Shown: positions 9,771 through 21,735 of the stretch, piece after piece
Numbering within the stretch: position 1 is the first letter of the stretch
How the letters are laid out: every line of letters starts with the position of its first letter
Position numbers and translations under genes: made by a program
DNA from: Reticulitermes lucifugus
Lineage: Eukaryota > Arthropoda > Insecta > Blattodea > Rhinotermitidae
DNA length: 27,099 nt
NCBI GenBank assembly: GCA_026260175.1
Contig: JAKCWW010004715.1
Location: 12,328-39,426 of the forward strand
Direction: 5' to 3'
Notes under the pieces: model-generated
What the model was told of the DNA's origin: nothing
What the model saw: the letters and a program-made list of their open reading frames with translations, nothing else
The model's database searches: none

Positions 9771-10594
9771 ACGTGCAGGTCTGGAATACGATTTCACCTG
9801 AACGTTCCCTCCCACAAGTTAGCTTTTAAAGACATTGCTTACGTTCGTATTATGCCCCAAAATATTTTTCTTTCCCTTCGATGTCTTCTGTTAACAGTTC
9901 ACAATACAGTGCTCTTTTACAACGAGGGTTGTTGAGTCCGCTCAGCCCCGAAGCAGTAGTTCAAACACGTTTCGAATGAACACCGTCTTTCAAACTACAC
10001 ATCCTTTTAACACAGTCTTCCACCACTCGCTTGCAGACATGAATCTTTCTGAATCACTTTAACCTGTGTTTTATATCTGCACGAAACCATGAATGCATAG
10101 GCTCCGTATGACCACATTCCTCATTTTGTGACCGCACTGTCCCGGACCTTCTGTCTATTTGTCACCGTCAAAAGATTGTTTACACACAGCCTAGTTTGTT
10201 ACGCCTCTCACCAACCACTGCCACGCAAGGTTTCTGTAATCAGTTACACCCACTCACATCAGATGTCCCTAGGGACGGGTGCTATTGTGATTGGTTTATC
10301 TGCGTCCTCCAGACACTATAGTGCTGTAGTCGCGACTTGTCGCGGCGGTTGCCGTGGTGTCCCAGTGGGTCGATTCGTGCCACCCTCCTGTAATTTCGCA
10401 CACTACTGCCCTACTCTGGAACGCTTGTTACCCCGCCAAAACGCATCGCATCGCAGTTCACTGACAAACGCAGGGGTACCCAAACGAAGTACTCACAAAA
10501 ATCCATCATTTCATTACCCTGCTTTCCTTCTGTCACTGCCTTAATTTAGAGTCCTGGATGACATTTTACGTATATTAAGGTATGTTTTTCTAAA
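9771..10594. other. Unassigned stretch with a CpG-dense patch
   Basis: No recognisable exon. The 138-codon frame at 10128-10544 has no known motif. The segment 10301-10459 holds about 15 CpG dinucleotides in ~160 bp, denser than its surroundings, and an ATTGG (inverted CCAAT) at 10290-10294. This is compatible with, but does not show, an unmethylated regulatory patch. Confidence 0.4.
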
Positions 10595-10760
10595 CTGCGA
10601 TATGCCAACACGGCGGCACTGTCCATCAACCAGAGAGCTCACAGGCTGTCTGGGTTCAATCTCCAGACATCAATCCAACCAAAGTTGGATGCAGCTTCCT
10701 CCGCCCTGAGCCCTGTGGTTGGTTCTTGCTTCTAAGGGTTAAGACCTGGAGAGAACGGTC
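10595..10760 (+). mobile_element. Possible SINE remnant (third tRNA-like head)
   Basis: A B-box-like gggttcaatctcc lies at 10652-10664, preceded by an A-box-like acggcggcactgtcca. The body after it matches neither family A nor family B. It is a single copy without visible duplications. Confidence 0.35.
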
Positions 10761-11285
10761 AACAAGAATGGGAAAGTAGGAAGACGGTAAGGAGTGGCTG
10801 CCAACAGTGGACACTCTTCACAATACAGAATGCAAACAAACTGTACTGTGTGAGTAATACGAATCACGGACCGCAGGATATCATGGTGATGGGCATTAGC
10901 AGTCCCGTTGCCCTCTTCATATGCCACTTGTCGTCAATCATGCACACATCTCTGTCAAACCACTGTGCCAAATACTGTCGATTAATTTGCATCGATAACT
11001 TTCCATATGTACGTTATCTGCTGAGCATTTATTTGTAGGTATTTAGCAATTCCAGAAGCTGTGCGTGTTGCATTCCTGTATTTTACACGTAAACAACTAA
11101 AAACATTTCATTTCCGCATCTACATCGACAGCGTGGACAGAATTCGCTTCGGTGAGGCTCACAGTAGCTTACTGTTTGCATACACAAACAGGGCGTCGTA
11201 TACGTACTTTTAATTCCAATCATATGAAACAAAATACGATTACAGCTTAAGCAAAAAAAATATCCATGTACTTCACCAAGCACCA
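10761..11285. other. Unassigned stretch
   Basis: Nothing recognised. Confidence 0.6.
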
Positions 11286-11520
11286 CGTCGTAAGTCGTAT
11301 GAGTTAATGGAGATACAGCTCCACGCATTCTGAATCTCGAGACTGAATCTATGGGTCATCAGCTTCAAGCCTCGTCCGCTTTTCCCCTAGGGAGATTTCG
11401 TTATTCAATGGACAAAAGTCTGGGTGGGCCCCACAGCCGACCTGGACGCTCCCGCGAATCGAACGCCGACTCCCAGGTCGCCATCAAGTACCCTAGTAAC
11501 TGTACTAAGCTACACCGGCC
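11286..11520 (-). mobile_element. SINE family B, downstream unit of a tandem pair
   Basis: Read on the minus strand from 11520: A box tagcttagtacagttactag (11494-11513), B box ggcgttcgattcgc (11454-11466), then the family-B body (gtccattgaataac, ggggaaaagcggacgagg, cttgaagctgatgaccca) and the tail gtggagctgtatctccatt near 11306-11325. It is intact from head to tail. The base immediately 5' of the head belongs to the tail of another family-B copy, so the two are joined head to tail. Confidence 0.75.
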
Positions 11521-11632
11521 TATAGACGTATGGAGGAATGGAGGTATAGCTCTACGTGTTCTTCACCCTGTCACCAGATAGAGGTGAGTCATCAGATTCA
11601 CCCTCCGGCCTCTTTATTCCTGCGGAAGGAGC
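11521..11632 (-). mobile_element. SINE family B, upstream partial unit of a tandem pair
   Basis: On the minus strand it carries only the family-B 3' half: ggccggagggtgaatctgatgactca, then gtagagctatacctccattcctcc, running straight into the tRNA-like head of the neighbouring unit at 11520. No head is visible beyond 11632. This may be a truncated dimer, or a later SINE that inserted at the tail of an older one. Confidence 0.7.
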
Positions 11633-12190
11633 TATCGTTGTTTATTATATAGGATATTCCAATAAGCAGTTTGGTAAAAAAAATGATGCAAAATGCTAGA
11701 CATTACCTGTACTCGTACTATGTCTTCAGTTGAAGGGACACATACGAATTATCCAGGACAGCTAAAATCAACAAAACGTAATGTTTATATCAGATAAATA
11801 CGGGGGGAGCTCAGTGAATTAAATAACTAGATTTGGACTGAAGGACTGAGGTTACACTTCCGGCTGTAGCCGAGTTTTCCCCTTTGTTATTAAGTTTACG
11901 ACGGGTTATGCGGGACTCCCAGCGTCTCATCCACAGCGGACACCGGAAATTCCTTCCTTACTGGAACATCACGCACTCATCATATATATATCCTGTACCT
12001 CTGCACCCCCCAGTGTACCTTCATGACCTGTTGTTCACTTTTATACACAATTTTATCCCAGCGACTCTTTACAAGCCCAAAGATGCAAAGATTTTTTTTT
12101 TTAATTTCGACACCGAGAGTACTTGGCCACAAGTACTTTCATGTATCATACACGACATGTAATGTAATAGCTTCTGCTTCGGATATTATT
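11633..12190. other. Unassigned stretch
   Basis: AT-rich. No frame or repeat recognised. Confidence 0.6.
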
Positions 12191-12411
12191 AAAATGTTGG
12201 AGTATGGATGGCAGGTCGGTAGAGTGAAAAGGCTATAAACCGGAAGACCGTGAAATCGGGGTTCAATTCCTCTCATCCAGTGGGTACCAGTAACTTTCCC
12301 CGGGATTTGTTAGGCTAAGCCGTGAAGCTGACAACTTACCTGCACCTAGTGACAAGTTTAAGAATCCATGAAACTATACTTCCACTCCCCCGTATGCCTT
12401 AATGGTGTGGT
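12191..12411 (+). mobile_element. SINE family B, diverged copy
   Basis: The A-box-like tggcaggtcggtagag (near 12209-12224) and B box ggggttcaattcc (12258-12270) are followed by a diverged family-B body: ccgtgaagctgacaac, gtttaagaatccat, aactatacttccactccc and gccttaatgg. The order of blocks matches the copy at 13360-13641. No target-site duplication is obvious. Confidence 0.7.
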
Positions 12412-12494
12412 GCTTAATTAAGTACAGGGGACAACCTTTATTATTATAACAAATAAATATAGAGTTTTCAGGTTTCCGCCGCGGTGGAGTTGAG

Positions 12495-12660
12495 GCCTTC
12501 TCTCTTCTGTGTTGTTGCGCTGCATAGGTTGGTAGTTGATTAGCATGTTTCGAGGCAGCATATCGGTCTCTTCTCAAAGGGTCAAGCAGTTCCGACTGCC
12601 TCGAAACACGGTAACCAACTACCAACCTTACACCGCGCAACATCCCACTAGAGAAAAGGT
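12495..12660. repeat. Foldback element with outward GAAAC motifs
   Basis: An imperfect inverted repeat. The left arm (12495-12558) and right arm (12596-12660) match over ~60 bp. The inner 12 bases are perfect (gtttcgaggcag / ctgcctcgaaac), and the outer block 'aggttggtagttg' matches its complement. The outer sequence (tcttctg..gttg..gcgctg) relates this to the arms at 16762, 20653 and 21784. The central part of the left arm, read on minus, retains a degraded form (gagaagagaccg) of the CTGAAGA-stem segment. There is no coding capacity. Open frames on both strands are incidental. Confidence 0.75.
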
Positions 12661-13359
12661 CTCAAATAAATTTAGACATCATATAATTGTAGCGCGCATG
12701 CTTGTAAACATTAAAAACATTGGACAGGTCATTAACCATTACAATGGGCGTTGCCTCGGAAAACAGCATTGCAATAATGACCTCTCTTTCCGGCTCTTCC
12801 CATCTAGGGTTGCCCTGTGTGTAGAGAAATAAATACTTCGACCTCCAAGTTCAACAGTTCCTCTTATTTCATATTTCATTATTTCACTACTTACGTTATT
12901 CCACCCATTCGCCTCTTTGACTTAATGCCATTCTCCTTTCTAACAGCATTCATAACCATTTCCTTCAAAGTCAGACATCTTTTGACATTAGTCAAATATG
13001 CCCACACTGTTAGTAATTTGCTCGTTACTGCTGTCTCCATATTTTCCGTGTTGTTTAAATATCTTGGAACGAGTCCCTTGACAACACATTCTCAGACTTC
13101 CCATTCCACTATTTTAAATACATTGTAAGACTCTGTTTCTTATATATCATTACGTACTGCTTCCATTTTCTTCTTCTTCTGCTGCTGCGTGGTTTTCCCC
13201 ATTTTTCCTGTGAAACTTGGACTGCTCCGCTCTTGAAGACAAGACCACAATTCGGCTCGGAACGTCGGCCACCCAACACCCAGTGTCGCGGCGCTCTATC
13301 GTAGATGAACTAAGACCTCAGCTGCACTACTACGAAAGCCTGAAGACTTCCGCTTTGTA
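12661..13359. other. Unassigned stretch
   Basis: Nothing recognised. Confidence 0.6.
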
Positions 13360-13641
13360 CCAAAGTGACGTAGTCGATACAGTAAATCGATACGGGCTGG
13401 GCGATTCGGGGTTCGAATCCTCATAGGATCCAGAGATTTTCTCTTTTCCAAAACGTACAGACCGTTTCTGTGGCCCACCCAGCTTCTTATTCAAAGAGTA
13501 CAAGGGTTCTTTCCCTAAGGTAAAGCGTCCGGAGCGTGAAGTTGACCACTCTCCTCCATCTACAGCTGAGGTTAAGAATGATTGGAGCTATACCTCTACT
13601 CTCCCATGTGCCTTCATAGCGTAGACAGAGACTTTACATGT
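13360..13641 (+). mobile_element. SINE family B, best-preserved tail
   Basis: The head has an A-box-like agtgacgtagtcgatacag (13364-13382) and an excellent B box, ggggttcgaatcc (13408-13420). The body contains tattcaaagagtacaaggg, ggtaaagcgtccggagcg, gaggttaagaatgattgg, agctatacctctactctccc and gccttcatagcg. It ends near 'gactttac', equivalent to the ttacc tail at 6636. This is the copy against which the others are easiest to align. Confidence 0.8.
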
Positions 13642-16600
13642 TTTAAACACAACTGAGTTACAGTTTAAATTAAACAATAATTTTAAAAGCGCATTTTGTT
13701 TGCCGAATAAAAGTTAAATAAGACATAACTTCAGTCGTTTCACAAATCACCACCATCAAGTAGTGGAGTGGCATCTGTAGCGATATGGAACATCAAGCGA
13801 GAAGCATGGGAAATATGGACCACACAAAAAGGTTATTGAAAAAGAAAAAAGGCGTAATGGATTCCAGGAGTCAAACAATTGGGGTGACAAGCCGGCGCAT
13901 GTCACTCGCTGGCCGTCACGCACCACCACCAGACCTTGACTACCAAGTGGTGAATCACACGCTCAGTGGTTCATTCGTTCGGCATCACTGGTCCATGCCA
14001 TCAAACAACTGGCACAGATTAATTTCAAACCCTATGGAAATATGTGCAGGGGCGAATTTAAGACTTACTTATTTCAGATAAAAACTGTGCCCCTGGAACA
14101 ACCCCCCAATATGCGCCATAAAATCTTTCAGCTTTTTAATATTAACGCTTTTTGTGGTTTTCTTCAGAGTTCAATCCGCATCTCGGGCGAATTACCATCT
14201 ATCCTATCCCACGTTACCTTCAGCATGTTATCATCCCCTCCAAGTAAATACAGTGGTACGGCCATCAGACATACCGGCACCGCCTTGCTGCCGATCCTTG
14301 CCCACTCACCATGCATGATTACCTTCTGGTTTTTTTCAAGACTATAAACTACAGTCCGCGTGCTTGAGGCTGGCGATCTTTCTTTCAACCCACAGATGTC
14401 ACAATGAAAAACTGCTGCAAAAACGCCAAACAATGTTAGGGTGATTATATAAATGACAATGGGATGAAAGGGAGTTGCAACAATCGTAGACTATAACCGG
14501 ATAGACGAGTACGGATTTGACGCGTGAAGGAAAAACGCCATTTTTGGGGACTTACGCAATCAAAGGCGCTCCAGTGACTAAGCCCTCTGAATGGTAATAA
14601 ATCGTATTTAAATGTTTGTGTGTGTGCTTTAGGACACGAGATGGCCAGAATTCAGTGACTTGTTCTAGAGGTCATTTGGAGCACGTCGAATCCATGCTCT
14701 TACACACTTAATTGCCAGTGTATTGTGGCGATGAACACTCCAGTAAACGTTCCCCGCTAACCTGTTCCATTTCGTTTCTTATGCTAGAAGCGGCAGTTAC
14801 ACACGAGTATTTGTGCTTCATATTTGAAGACAACTGAACTACTGGCGACAAAATCGTTGCCAAATCACATTTCACAATTACACATTCTATCCATGCTTGC
14901 CACCTGTCAGGTTAATGTGTAGACTTAACGATATGGCAAAACCTGTTCGAGAATTGCGGTTCCTTATTGGGCCACGGAGCGGTAGGGCCAAATGAAGAAA
15001 AGTTCTGGCTGTTGCACCTTCGGTACTGTACATGTGGTTTGCATATTGCATCAACGAACTCACCGACTGAATGAGTCTACCTAAGTGACCAACTCGCCTA
15101 CTGACTACATAATGCCGGCCCTTACTTGGAAAGATTCTTACTCAACTAGCCAAGATATGAATTTCTTCATTTTCTGGAAGGCCTATTACAATAATGGCAA
15201 AATCTCGCAACTGGATATTATCCTAAGACAGTCCAATCCAAACAACGCCTTCACAGCTTATTCCTCGAAAATCTAGGTTGTTCGTCCCTCTAATATTAGG
15301 CCCCTTTTCCTATTTGGTACTCGACTTCTCCTACCCTGTAAGTAATACGTACTCTTCCTACCGAACCTTATCAGGACCACCTTCACCATCTTGTATTATA
15401 TTTCTCTTAAATGTAAGTGTTCTCCAAACTTCCAGTTCCCAGAAAACCTTAGTCTTCGTGTCGTACAGTGAAAGACAAAGCTTCACACGATCACTGAAAG
15501 AACAATTCGAATGATAACTGTATTAAGAACACCAATAATCAAATAGAATAATCAAAGCACCTGATACAGTGTTAGTAACTGACGTACACCAAAGAAACTG
15601 CTAAGTCGAAGCTGGTTTACACCAGCGTTTCTAAAACACATGACTGGCTTTTTTTGTCTTGTAGGAACATCTGTTCCGTGTTGGTGTACTAGCGTTAAGG
15701 AATGTTGGGAGTTTCGTTTGACGGCACTAGTCGTGAAGATGGCGTCTTAAAGTACAGACTAGAGAGTGTTTATTAAGAAAAAGAGGGGTTTTAAATGTAA
15801 CCCTGGTCGATTTGGAGTAAGATGGTCTTGGCCACCAATCCTCTCCCAGCATTAATCCTTGTGATTATTTTTCGTGGACCCTCCGTAAGGATGTCTACAG
15901 CAATCGTCATCACAATATCGTAGGTCTGTAGCGTAAAATAGGAATAGTTACCAAACAATATTTGTAAGAGGACACAGCGAAATGTTCTTGTGCTTATTGA
16001 GGTAGAATGTGAGCAGTCTGGGCACGTTATGGTGTCAATGTTGAACTCCTACAAACACCACAAGTACTAACGTTCATGTAACTGCCGTTTTGCGCTTGTA
16101 ATACGACTGTTTAAATAAACGTTACGTGAAATTGAAGACAGTCCTTTCGTGAAGAACCTGTATTTGTAACGTGAATGAACAGACTGATTGCTGTTATCTC
16201 TGGTTGCGTACTTGCACCAGACGGGTACACGTGCACCAAAGAGTGCTTCACTTGACAAGCACTGCCACACCTATACTGTAAATACTGACAAGCGTGTAAA
16301 AAAAGTTCTCTGCAAGATACCGTAAAATGCGGAAGTTCATACCCGCGAACCGAATCGACATACATAGTCAAAGTTCTTGGTCGTTAATTTATGCTGTTGA
16401 TTTTCAAATATATTGTCCTGCGGGTATTTATTTGTACGAAGGCATGAGAAAAATGGGGCACGGAGGACCCAGAGAATTTCAAAGTTTCTGCTTCAGATGA
16501 GTAAATGTATACAACCTGCAGTGTCGGATGACACGGCAAGACAAATATTGGTGCTTAAAAGGTGGGGATTTTGAAGGAATTGTGTAAGTACCATCCCGAA

Positions 16601-16761
16601 ATTTACGAAAATCACGAAAAACCTCTGTCAGTGGGGCCTACTGCAGGTAGGCCTACTCCTGTCACAATTCGAAGCCAGTACATTCCAAATGCGAATGCAC
16701 AGCGTTACCGCTATACTAACCTTCCTACAACGACGAACACTGCATAAGGAGGAATTCAATA
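13642..16761. other. Unassigned stretch (~3.1 kb)
   Basis: No coding region or repeat family recognised. Short hairpins occur, for example gctggt/accagc near 15611-15625 and ggcctac/gtaggcc near 16637-16655. Open frames (13785-14081, 14042-14347, 16111-16371) carry no motif. Confidence 0.55.
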
Positions 16762-16880
16762 TGAAGTTCTCACAACAGCGCTGTTGGAGATTCATGTCTT
16801 CTGGGTTGCTACGCCTTGCGACCAGCAAAGATTTAAAGACGTTTCGCGGGGTCTAGTGCCTTCATCTTCAGGGTCAACTG
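16762..16880. repeat. Solo arm of the foldback repeat family
   Basis: It begins tgaagttctcacaac, as the unit at 21784 does (tgaggttctcacaac). It continues with tcttctgggttgctacgcc and ends with gacgtttcg..ctagtgccttcatcttcagggtcaa. On the minus strand the core reads CTGAAGA (16865-16871), then GAAGG, then GAAAC (16841-16845), but the second stem strand is mutated (CCCCGC), so the pairing is lost. No matching inverted arm follows within the next few hundred bases. Confidence 0.65.
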
Positions 16881-17039
16881 TACTGCTTGACGTCGGCATA
16901 ACAAATCAAGACAACTCGAATCTTGAAGAATTCTACGACTTTCTTTCAGCATTGTAGGCAGGGTGAAACTGACGAGGTTCAGAGAACTGGACATTTACGT
17001 CAAATGTAACAGACTGGAAATGCATCTAGAATTTGTGTA

Positions 17040-17170
17040 AAAACATCGTGGGAAGCGTAACTTGGAAGACCTAAAAGGATATGGTCAGAGCGATCTTCGA
17101 GAAATAAACCGTGAGAATGTAAAATGGATTAAACTCATCAGTGCCAAGGTCAATGACAGACCTTATCGGT
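17040..17170 (+). pseudogene. Possible decayed LINE C-terminal fragment
   Basis: Across two frames this reads like a GRPxxRW..DLRE..W.KLI motif, the segment that closes many RTE/CR1-type LINE proteins. The pieces are GRPKRIWSE in one frame and DLREINRENVKWIKLISAK in the next. It is short and frameshifted and rests on a weak motif, so it may be coincidence. Confidence 0.3.
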
Positions 17171-20100
17171 GTTACATATACTGCGTTTTGTTACGAAAAA
17201 CTAGCTTAAAGGGATAATACATTTTAATATAGGGTGACCAGATTTACAAAGTGCAGATTTAGGACATGGATACACGAATATATGTTACTAGCATGTTCGC
17301 CACATTATGATCTCATTTGAGAAGTTTCAGTACCTATTATTGAAAACACGTACTACATGCAGTTTAAAAAGCACTATATTTAAGAGAGGTTCACTTATAA
17401 AAAAAATCGTGCAAATCACAAATTCCACCTAGATGAGCAAAGACAGTAATCACTAATTAGATGGAACTCTCTGCAAATCTTTTTGGGAGTTTTTTTTATC
17501 TGATGGGTGTGAAACCCGGTCTTTTACTTTGAAGAAGAAACATAAATTTCGAGTATTTAAAAGCAAAATACTCAGCGAAACATTTAGGGCAATGATTTTT
17601 TTTTATTTACGGTTTTATTTATGGTATCCCGGACTATATAGCACGGAGTAGTTGATTAGCGAATAATGAATCGGGAAGCAAGTGGAAGGAAGTGATCGTG
17701 ACCTCATTAAGGTACTGCCACGTAATCTTCTTGGACTAAATTAAAAAAATAACGAAAAAATATCTGTTGGGAATCCCGACTGTGTTCCAACCGAGCACCA
17801 CCCAAATAATAGACAGAAGCCTTACTTTCAGAGACAACCTGCTCGCTGGACTTATGATGGATGAAGTACGAGAGCAATTTAAGATATTATATGGAGAGAA
17901 ACATCTGCTAAAAGTATTTTAGTTAAAAAAAAACATCCGTAAGCTTAACTGGGTGTGACAGTCCAGCGAGGTCCATTTCAGTTCCGCCGCTGTGCTTGTC
18001 TGGGATCGTCGACAACCTACAGGAAATGTTGAACTGATCACGAGCCATAAATACAACACATTCTGACTAAACAATATCGAATTAACTGAAGCAACTTAAT
18101 AACATAAATATAAAACAAAATGACGTCTGATTAACTGTAAACACACCTGGAGTAGTTTTAGTCCAAGCAGACCAATCAGCTGCGCACACTTTGTATGTGC
18201 TAGTGAAGAAGTCAACAATAATGTCGAGTTGTGACAAGGTTATGTAACATCTGACGTCTATTTGTGTTTGACCAACAATATCACAGACACGATTATATGA
18301 TTTTTCTTCAAACATAAATAAACATGAGCAACAGTGAAAAAAACAAAATGTAACACAAATCATTTCTGAACCATGACTAACATTTCTTGACTGTTATACG
18401 AATATTACTCCCCTAACAACGCGCAAGAACGAACGAAAGAAAGCACTTTCTACACACCAAAGAGCAGGAATGGATTTAATCCCGAACTTGACTGTATTAT
18501 TCAACACTAACTTAACGAAAAGAGAATAATGTACTCGTAACTACCATAATGATATCACAACAATAACAACAGGAACAACTCAGAATAGGGAACAGTGGCG
18601 GACTCTTGTGGACAACGTAAAGAAAGGACCTTCGGGTTCCAAGGCGGGCGAAAAATTTCCTGACTGGCCGAGGAGTTTCAGTTTCTCAAGAACTTTTTTT
18701 CCGTGTAGTTATAACATCAATAGTCAATTTGCTAAGGCTTAACAGTAACCTATGAAGGCATAGAAACACTGAGATAAACACCAGGATTTGAAGTTTCATA
18801 TTTCACGCTCAGGCCGCCTTTATTTCTTGAGAAAATGACTATGTTGGTACCTATTATGGTTTTCATTTCTACTTCTCATATCTGAAGTTCTTTAAATATG
18901 ATTCTGGGCTTCAGGGTCACTTGTGAAAGGGTTTCAGTTCTGACCTATATGAACATTCACAATTTTTATTGTGAATTTTGTCGTATATCCGGCTGATAGG
19001 CACTGACGTCAGTAGGTTATACATGCTGCCTAGATCTACCGACACTCGCTCCTTTAACAGGTCTAGAGGCAAAAGAAACTACCACCATTTAACACAGTCG
19101 ATGTCCAAAACAGATCAGATTTCCGGAAAAGTATAACTGAAAGGGGGGGAAAAAACCGAAGACACGGGATTAATGCAAACAATCCAAAATGCTTGACATG
19201 TTTATTCCTTCGAATTCCATTCAACGTCTTTCTTACTTGCCGCCAAGTCCAATCACTTTACTGTAGCTGTGTTACAAAGCATATTGTTCGCTGGGGGAAA
19301 TGTTCTCGATACTAAATGTAAAACCCTAGTGAGCAATTTCCGAAACATGCCAGCTTAGGTTTAAATAAAATCATAATAAATGAGCAGAAAAAATTATAAA
19401 TAATACTCTTTAATATCAAAACGGGGCAGTTTTTAAATTTTTAACACACTTTCCTTCCTAAACATGGGGAAGAAAATAGGCTTTTGAGCTCACAATGCTG
19501 TGTGTGTGTGTGTGCAGGGTGTGGGGTGGGGTGGGTCTGTGTTTGTGTTCTCCCATTCCAAGTTCTAAATCCGATAACCGATTTTTACAAAACTTAGTAC
19601 GTACATTACGTCTTAAGAAATCCTAAAGCAATACTTCTTAATTTCCTGCTGTCAGTAATAACATGGTGAAAGCAACATTTACTTTCTGGTCTTTAACTAA
19701 TACATCGTAACAGAAATCGTAAAAATATTCAATATGCAGAACTTTCGGGCTGTCAAGGGAAATATGTTTCAGCTACGCCAAATTATTCCACGACTGTTCC
19801 CTCCTCCGCGCTTCCACAATTCATAACCATCTTCCCATAACGTCAAGGCTAAAAAGACTGTACAAGTCAACTAGTCAAACAAAAGATTATACCACAAACA
19901 ACTAATCCGCCTACCATCAGACTGGGAACTTAAGACTGCAGAAACAAACACGTGCAAAGGCACGTAAGACCAAAAAAACTTTAACAAAGGAAATAGAGAA
20001 ACCCTTTAACAAAAATAGACGCACACATATTAGGCTATTAGGATGAGCTAAGCTATAAAAAGTAGAGCACTTGCCTGTTTCTTCCATTCAGACACCACGT

Positions 20101-20652
20101 GTAAAGCATGCTGGAGACCAGCTGGCTGCCTCGCAACTTCCTATTCTTCATCCCCCCCCCCGCCAACCAAACCCTGCGGTGCAGACTCCCCACCCTCAAC
20201 GGCACGTGGCTGTAAAAGACTCGTTAAAGAAATAAGGAGGGAGTCGAGAGATATTTTAAATAGTCTTTAATTTCTAAACAAAACAAATCACATCTTTCAA
20301 CTACACATGGGGTTTCAAACACTCCCCAGCCATTCGGGTTTAATGCCGCCAGCCACAGCCGGGGATCGCTGTGCGACGAAAAGTTCAGTCACTTAGACAT
20401 CACAGTGGGGGTGGGGATTTAACGATAACAGGAAACGTTTCCTTCATTTTAACAGGAATGAAAACGTGTACTCCACGCAGGAGTGTACGTGCTTAATTAA
20501 ATGAAAGGGCACTAAGTCGTGGTTCTGTACACTGTACTACCTGCGGTATGGTTAAATTAGCAAAAGTAGACTTGTAGCTGCATCAAGCACCAATGCAAAA
20601 GACGTGTTGAAAATATCAAAACAGGGGGGAAAAGGGGGAGGCATGCGAGATT
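17171..20652. other. Unassigned stretch (~3.5 kb)
   Basis: AT-rich, with no domain-bearing frame. It holds the TG repeat at 19499-19514 followed by a G-rich patch to ~19540, a small inverted repeat (attcacaa/ttgtgaat near 18955-18976), and a C-run at 20151-20161. Confidence 0.55.
19499..19514 (+). repeat. (TG)n microsatellite
   Basis: Eight TG dinucleotides, followed by a G-rich ggtgtggggtggggtggg segment. Confidence 0.9.
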
Positions 20653-20819
20653 TGAGGTTCTCACGGTGATGTACTGAGGACTCAAGTCACGTGGGTTGCG
20701 ACGCTGTGTCGTTGAGTGGTTCCCAACGTTTCGAAGGAACGTAGTGCCTTCGAAACGTCGGGATCCACTACCCAACGACAGAGCGGCAAAACCCACATGA
20801 CTTGAACCCTGTGCTCCAT
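20653..20819. repeat. Foldback element joined inside the stem II-like hairpin
   Basis: Left arm 20678-20737 and right arm 20747-20812 are inverted copies. The inner ten bases (gtttcgaagg / ccttcgaaac) are perfect around a 9-nt loop (20738-20746). Outer matches include cacgtgggttg / caaaacccacatg and tgtcgttg / caacgaca. The leading tgaggttctcac places it in the same family as 16762 and 21784. Relative to those, the segment CTGAAGAT beyond the stem is missing, and the second arm starts directly after CCTTC. The 189-codon minus-strand frame at 20557-21126 crosses this repeat and is not credible as a gene. Confidence 0.8.
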
Positions 20820-21444
20820 ACATATTTTCAATGCAGCGGACTTCCGTTTTCATTCGCGCTACGACTTTGCTTCCCCCCACCCCTACCGCCCCAATTACGG
20901 AACTGTAAAGCTGAAGATTATCCAGAAAGGCAAAACTGAACGATTTTCCGTAGGAGAAGAACTCGATTATTAAATAATATTTTATGTTATAATAAAGAGA
21001 ATGGTTGAAATAACGTTTACTTTTCGAAAACGCCAAGTCCCTTATCATTCTCATAAATGGAGGGCCGCGTGTTTGGATAAACCGTCCGTCAGTCACCACA
21101 GACTGGACTAAAGATACACCGGACATGTAGTGACAAATGTTAGCCTTCTGTAGCCTGTCATGGGAAATTTACATAACTGCCGTTAAGACCATGTCTTTAA
21201 CGCTTTCAGCACAAATATACACGGTCGTAAGAAGTGGAGGACTGTGATTGTCATTAGGACGGTAACGGATGGTCAGCTGTGACAACTTAAGTTCAGTAAT
21301 CCTAACATTTCTTTGCTCAAACTACTGTCTCTTTGTAAATTGTGTGTTCCACCTGTCGCAACGATACAGCTCTGTCTCTAGTTACGTCCACTTCATACAC
21401 ATAGCAGATGCAGTAAATAATCCCTTACGTTTTCCGCTTTCCGC
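20820..21444. other. Unassigned stretch
   Basis: Nothing recognised. Confidence 0.55.
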
Positions 21445-21735
21445 TACGGGCTGTAAGACAGTGAGTAATTACGGTTCGATTCACTGCAGAGCCACCTTCT
21501 GTCCTGTCTGCAGCGAGCAGGCCACCTCTGGGGCCCAGTCACCCTGCTACTCAATAAATGCAAGGGACATATTTCCCGGAGGAAGAGGACGCATCGTGAC
21601 GCTGACAACTGTCCTCCGTCTACTGCCGAGGTTAAAAATACTTGGAGGTTTACCTCCACTTTCCCATACGCCTCCAGATTGTGATCCTTATTTAAGCAGA
21701 GAAAACGTTACATGTACGTTTGACTTTACCTTTTT
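21445..21735 (+). mobile_element. SINE family B copy
   Basis: The B box acggttcgattcac (21471-21484) is clear and the A box is weak. The family-B body follows (ctactcaataaatgcaaggg, tttcccggaggaagagg, gaggttaaaaatacttgg, aggtttacctccactttccc, gcctccag), then a tail with gactttacc. It sits 48 bp upstream of the foldback at 21784. The 232-codon frame at 21269-21967 spans both repeats and is a chance ORF. Confidence 0.75.

Noticed and set aside
10128-10544. 138-codon plus-strand frame in a CpG-dense patch
   Set aside because: No domain, signal peptide logic or splice context is convincing.
15605-15640. gaaac..gctggt/accagc..gtttc hairpin as a member of the foldback family
   Set aside because: The arms are only about six bases long and share no unit sequence with the other loci.
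20557-21126. 189-codon open frame on the minus strand
   Set aside because: It crosses the 20653-20819 foldback. It has no recognisable domain and the arms of the repeat supply much of its middle.
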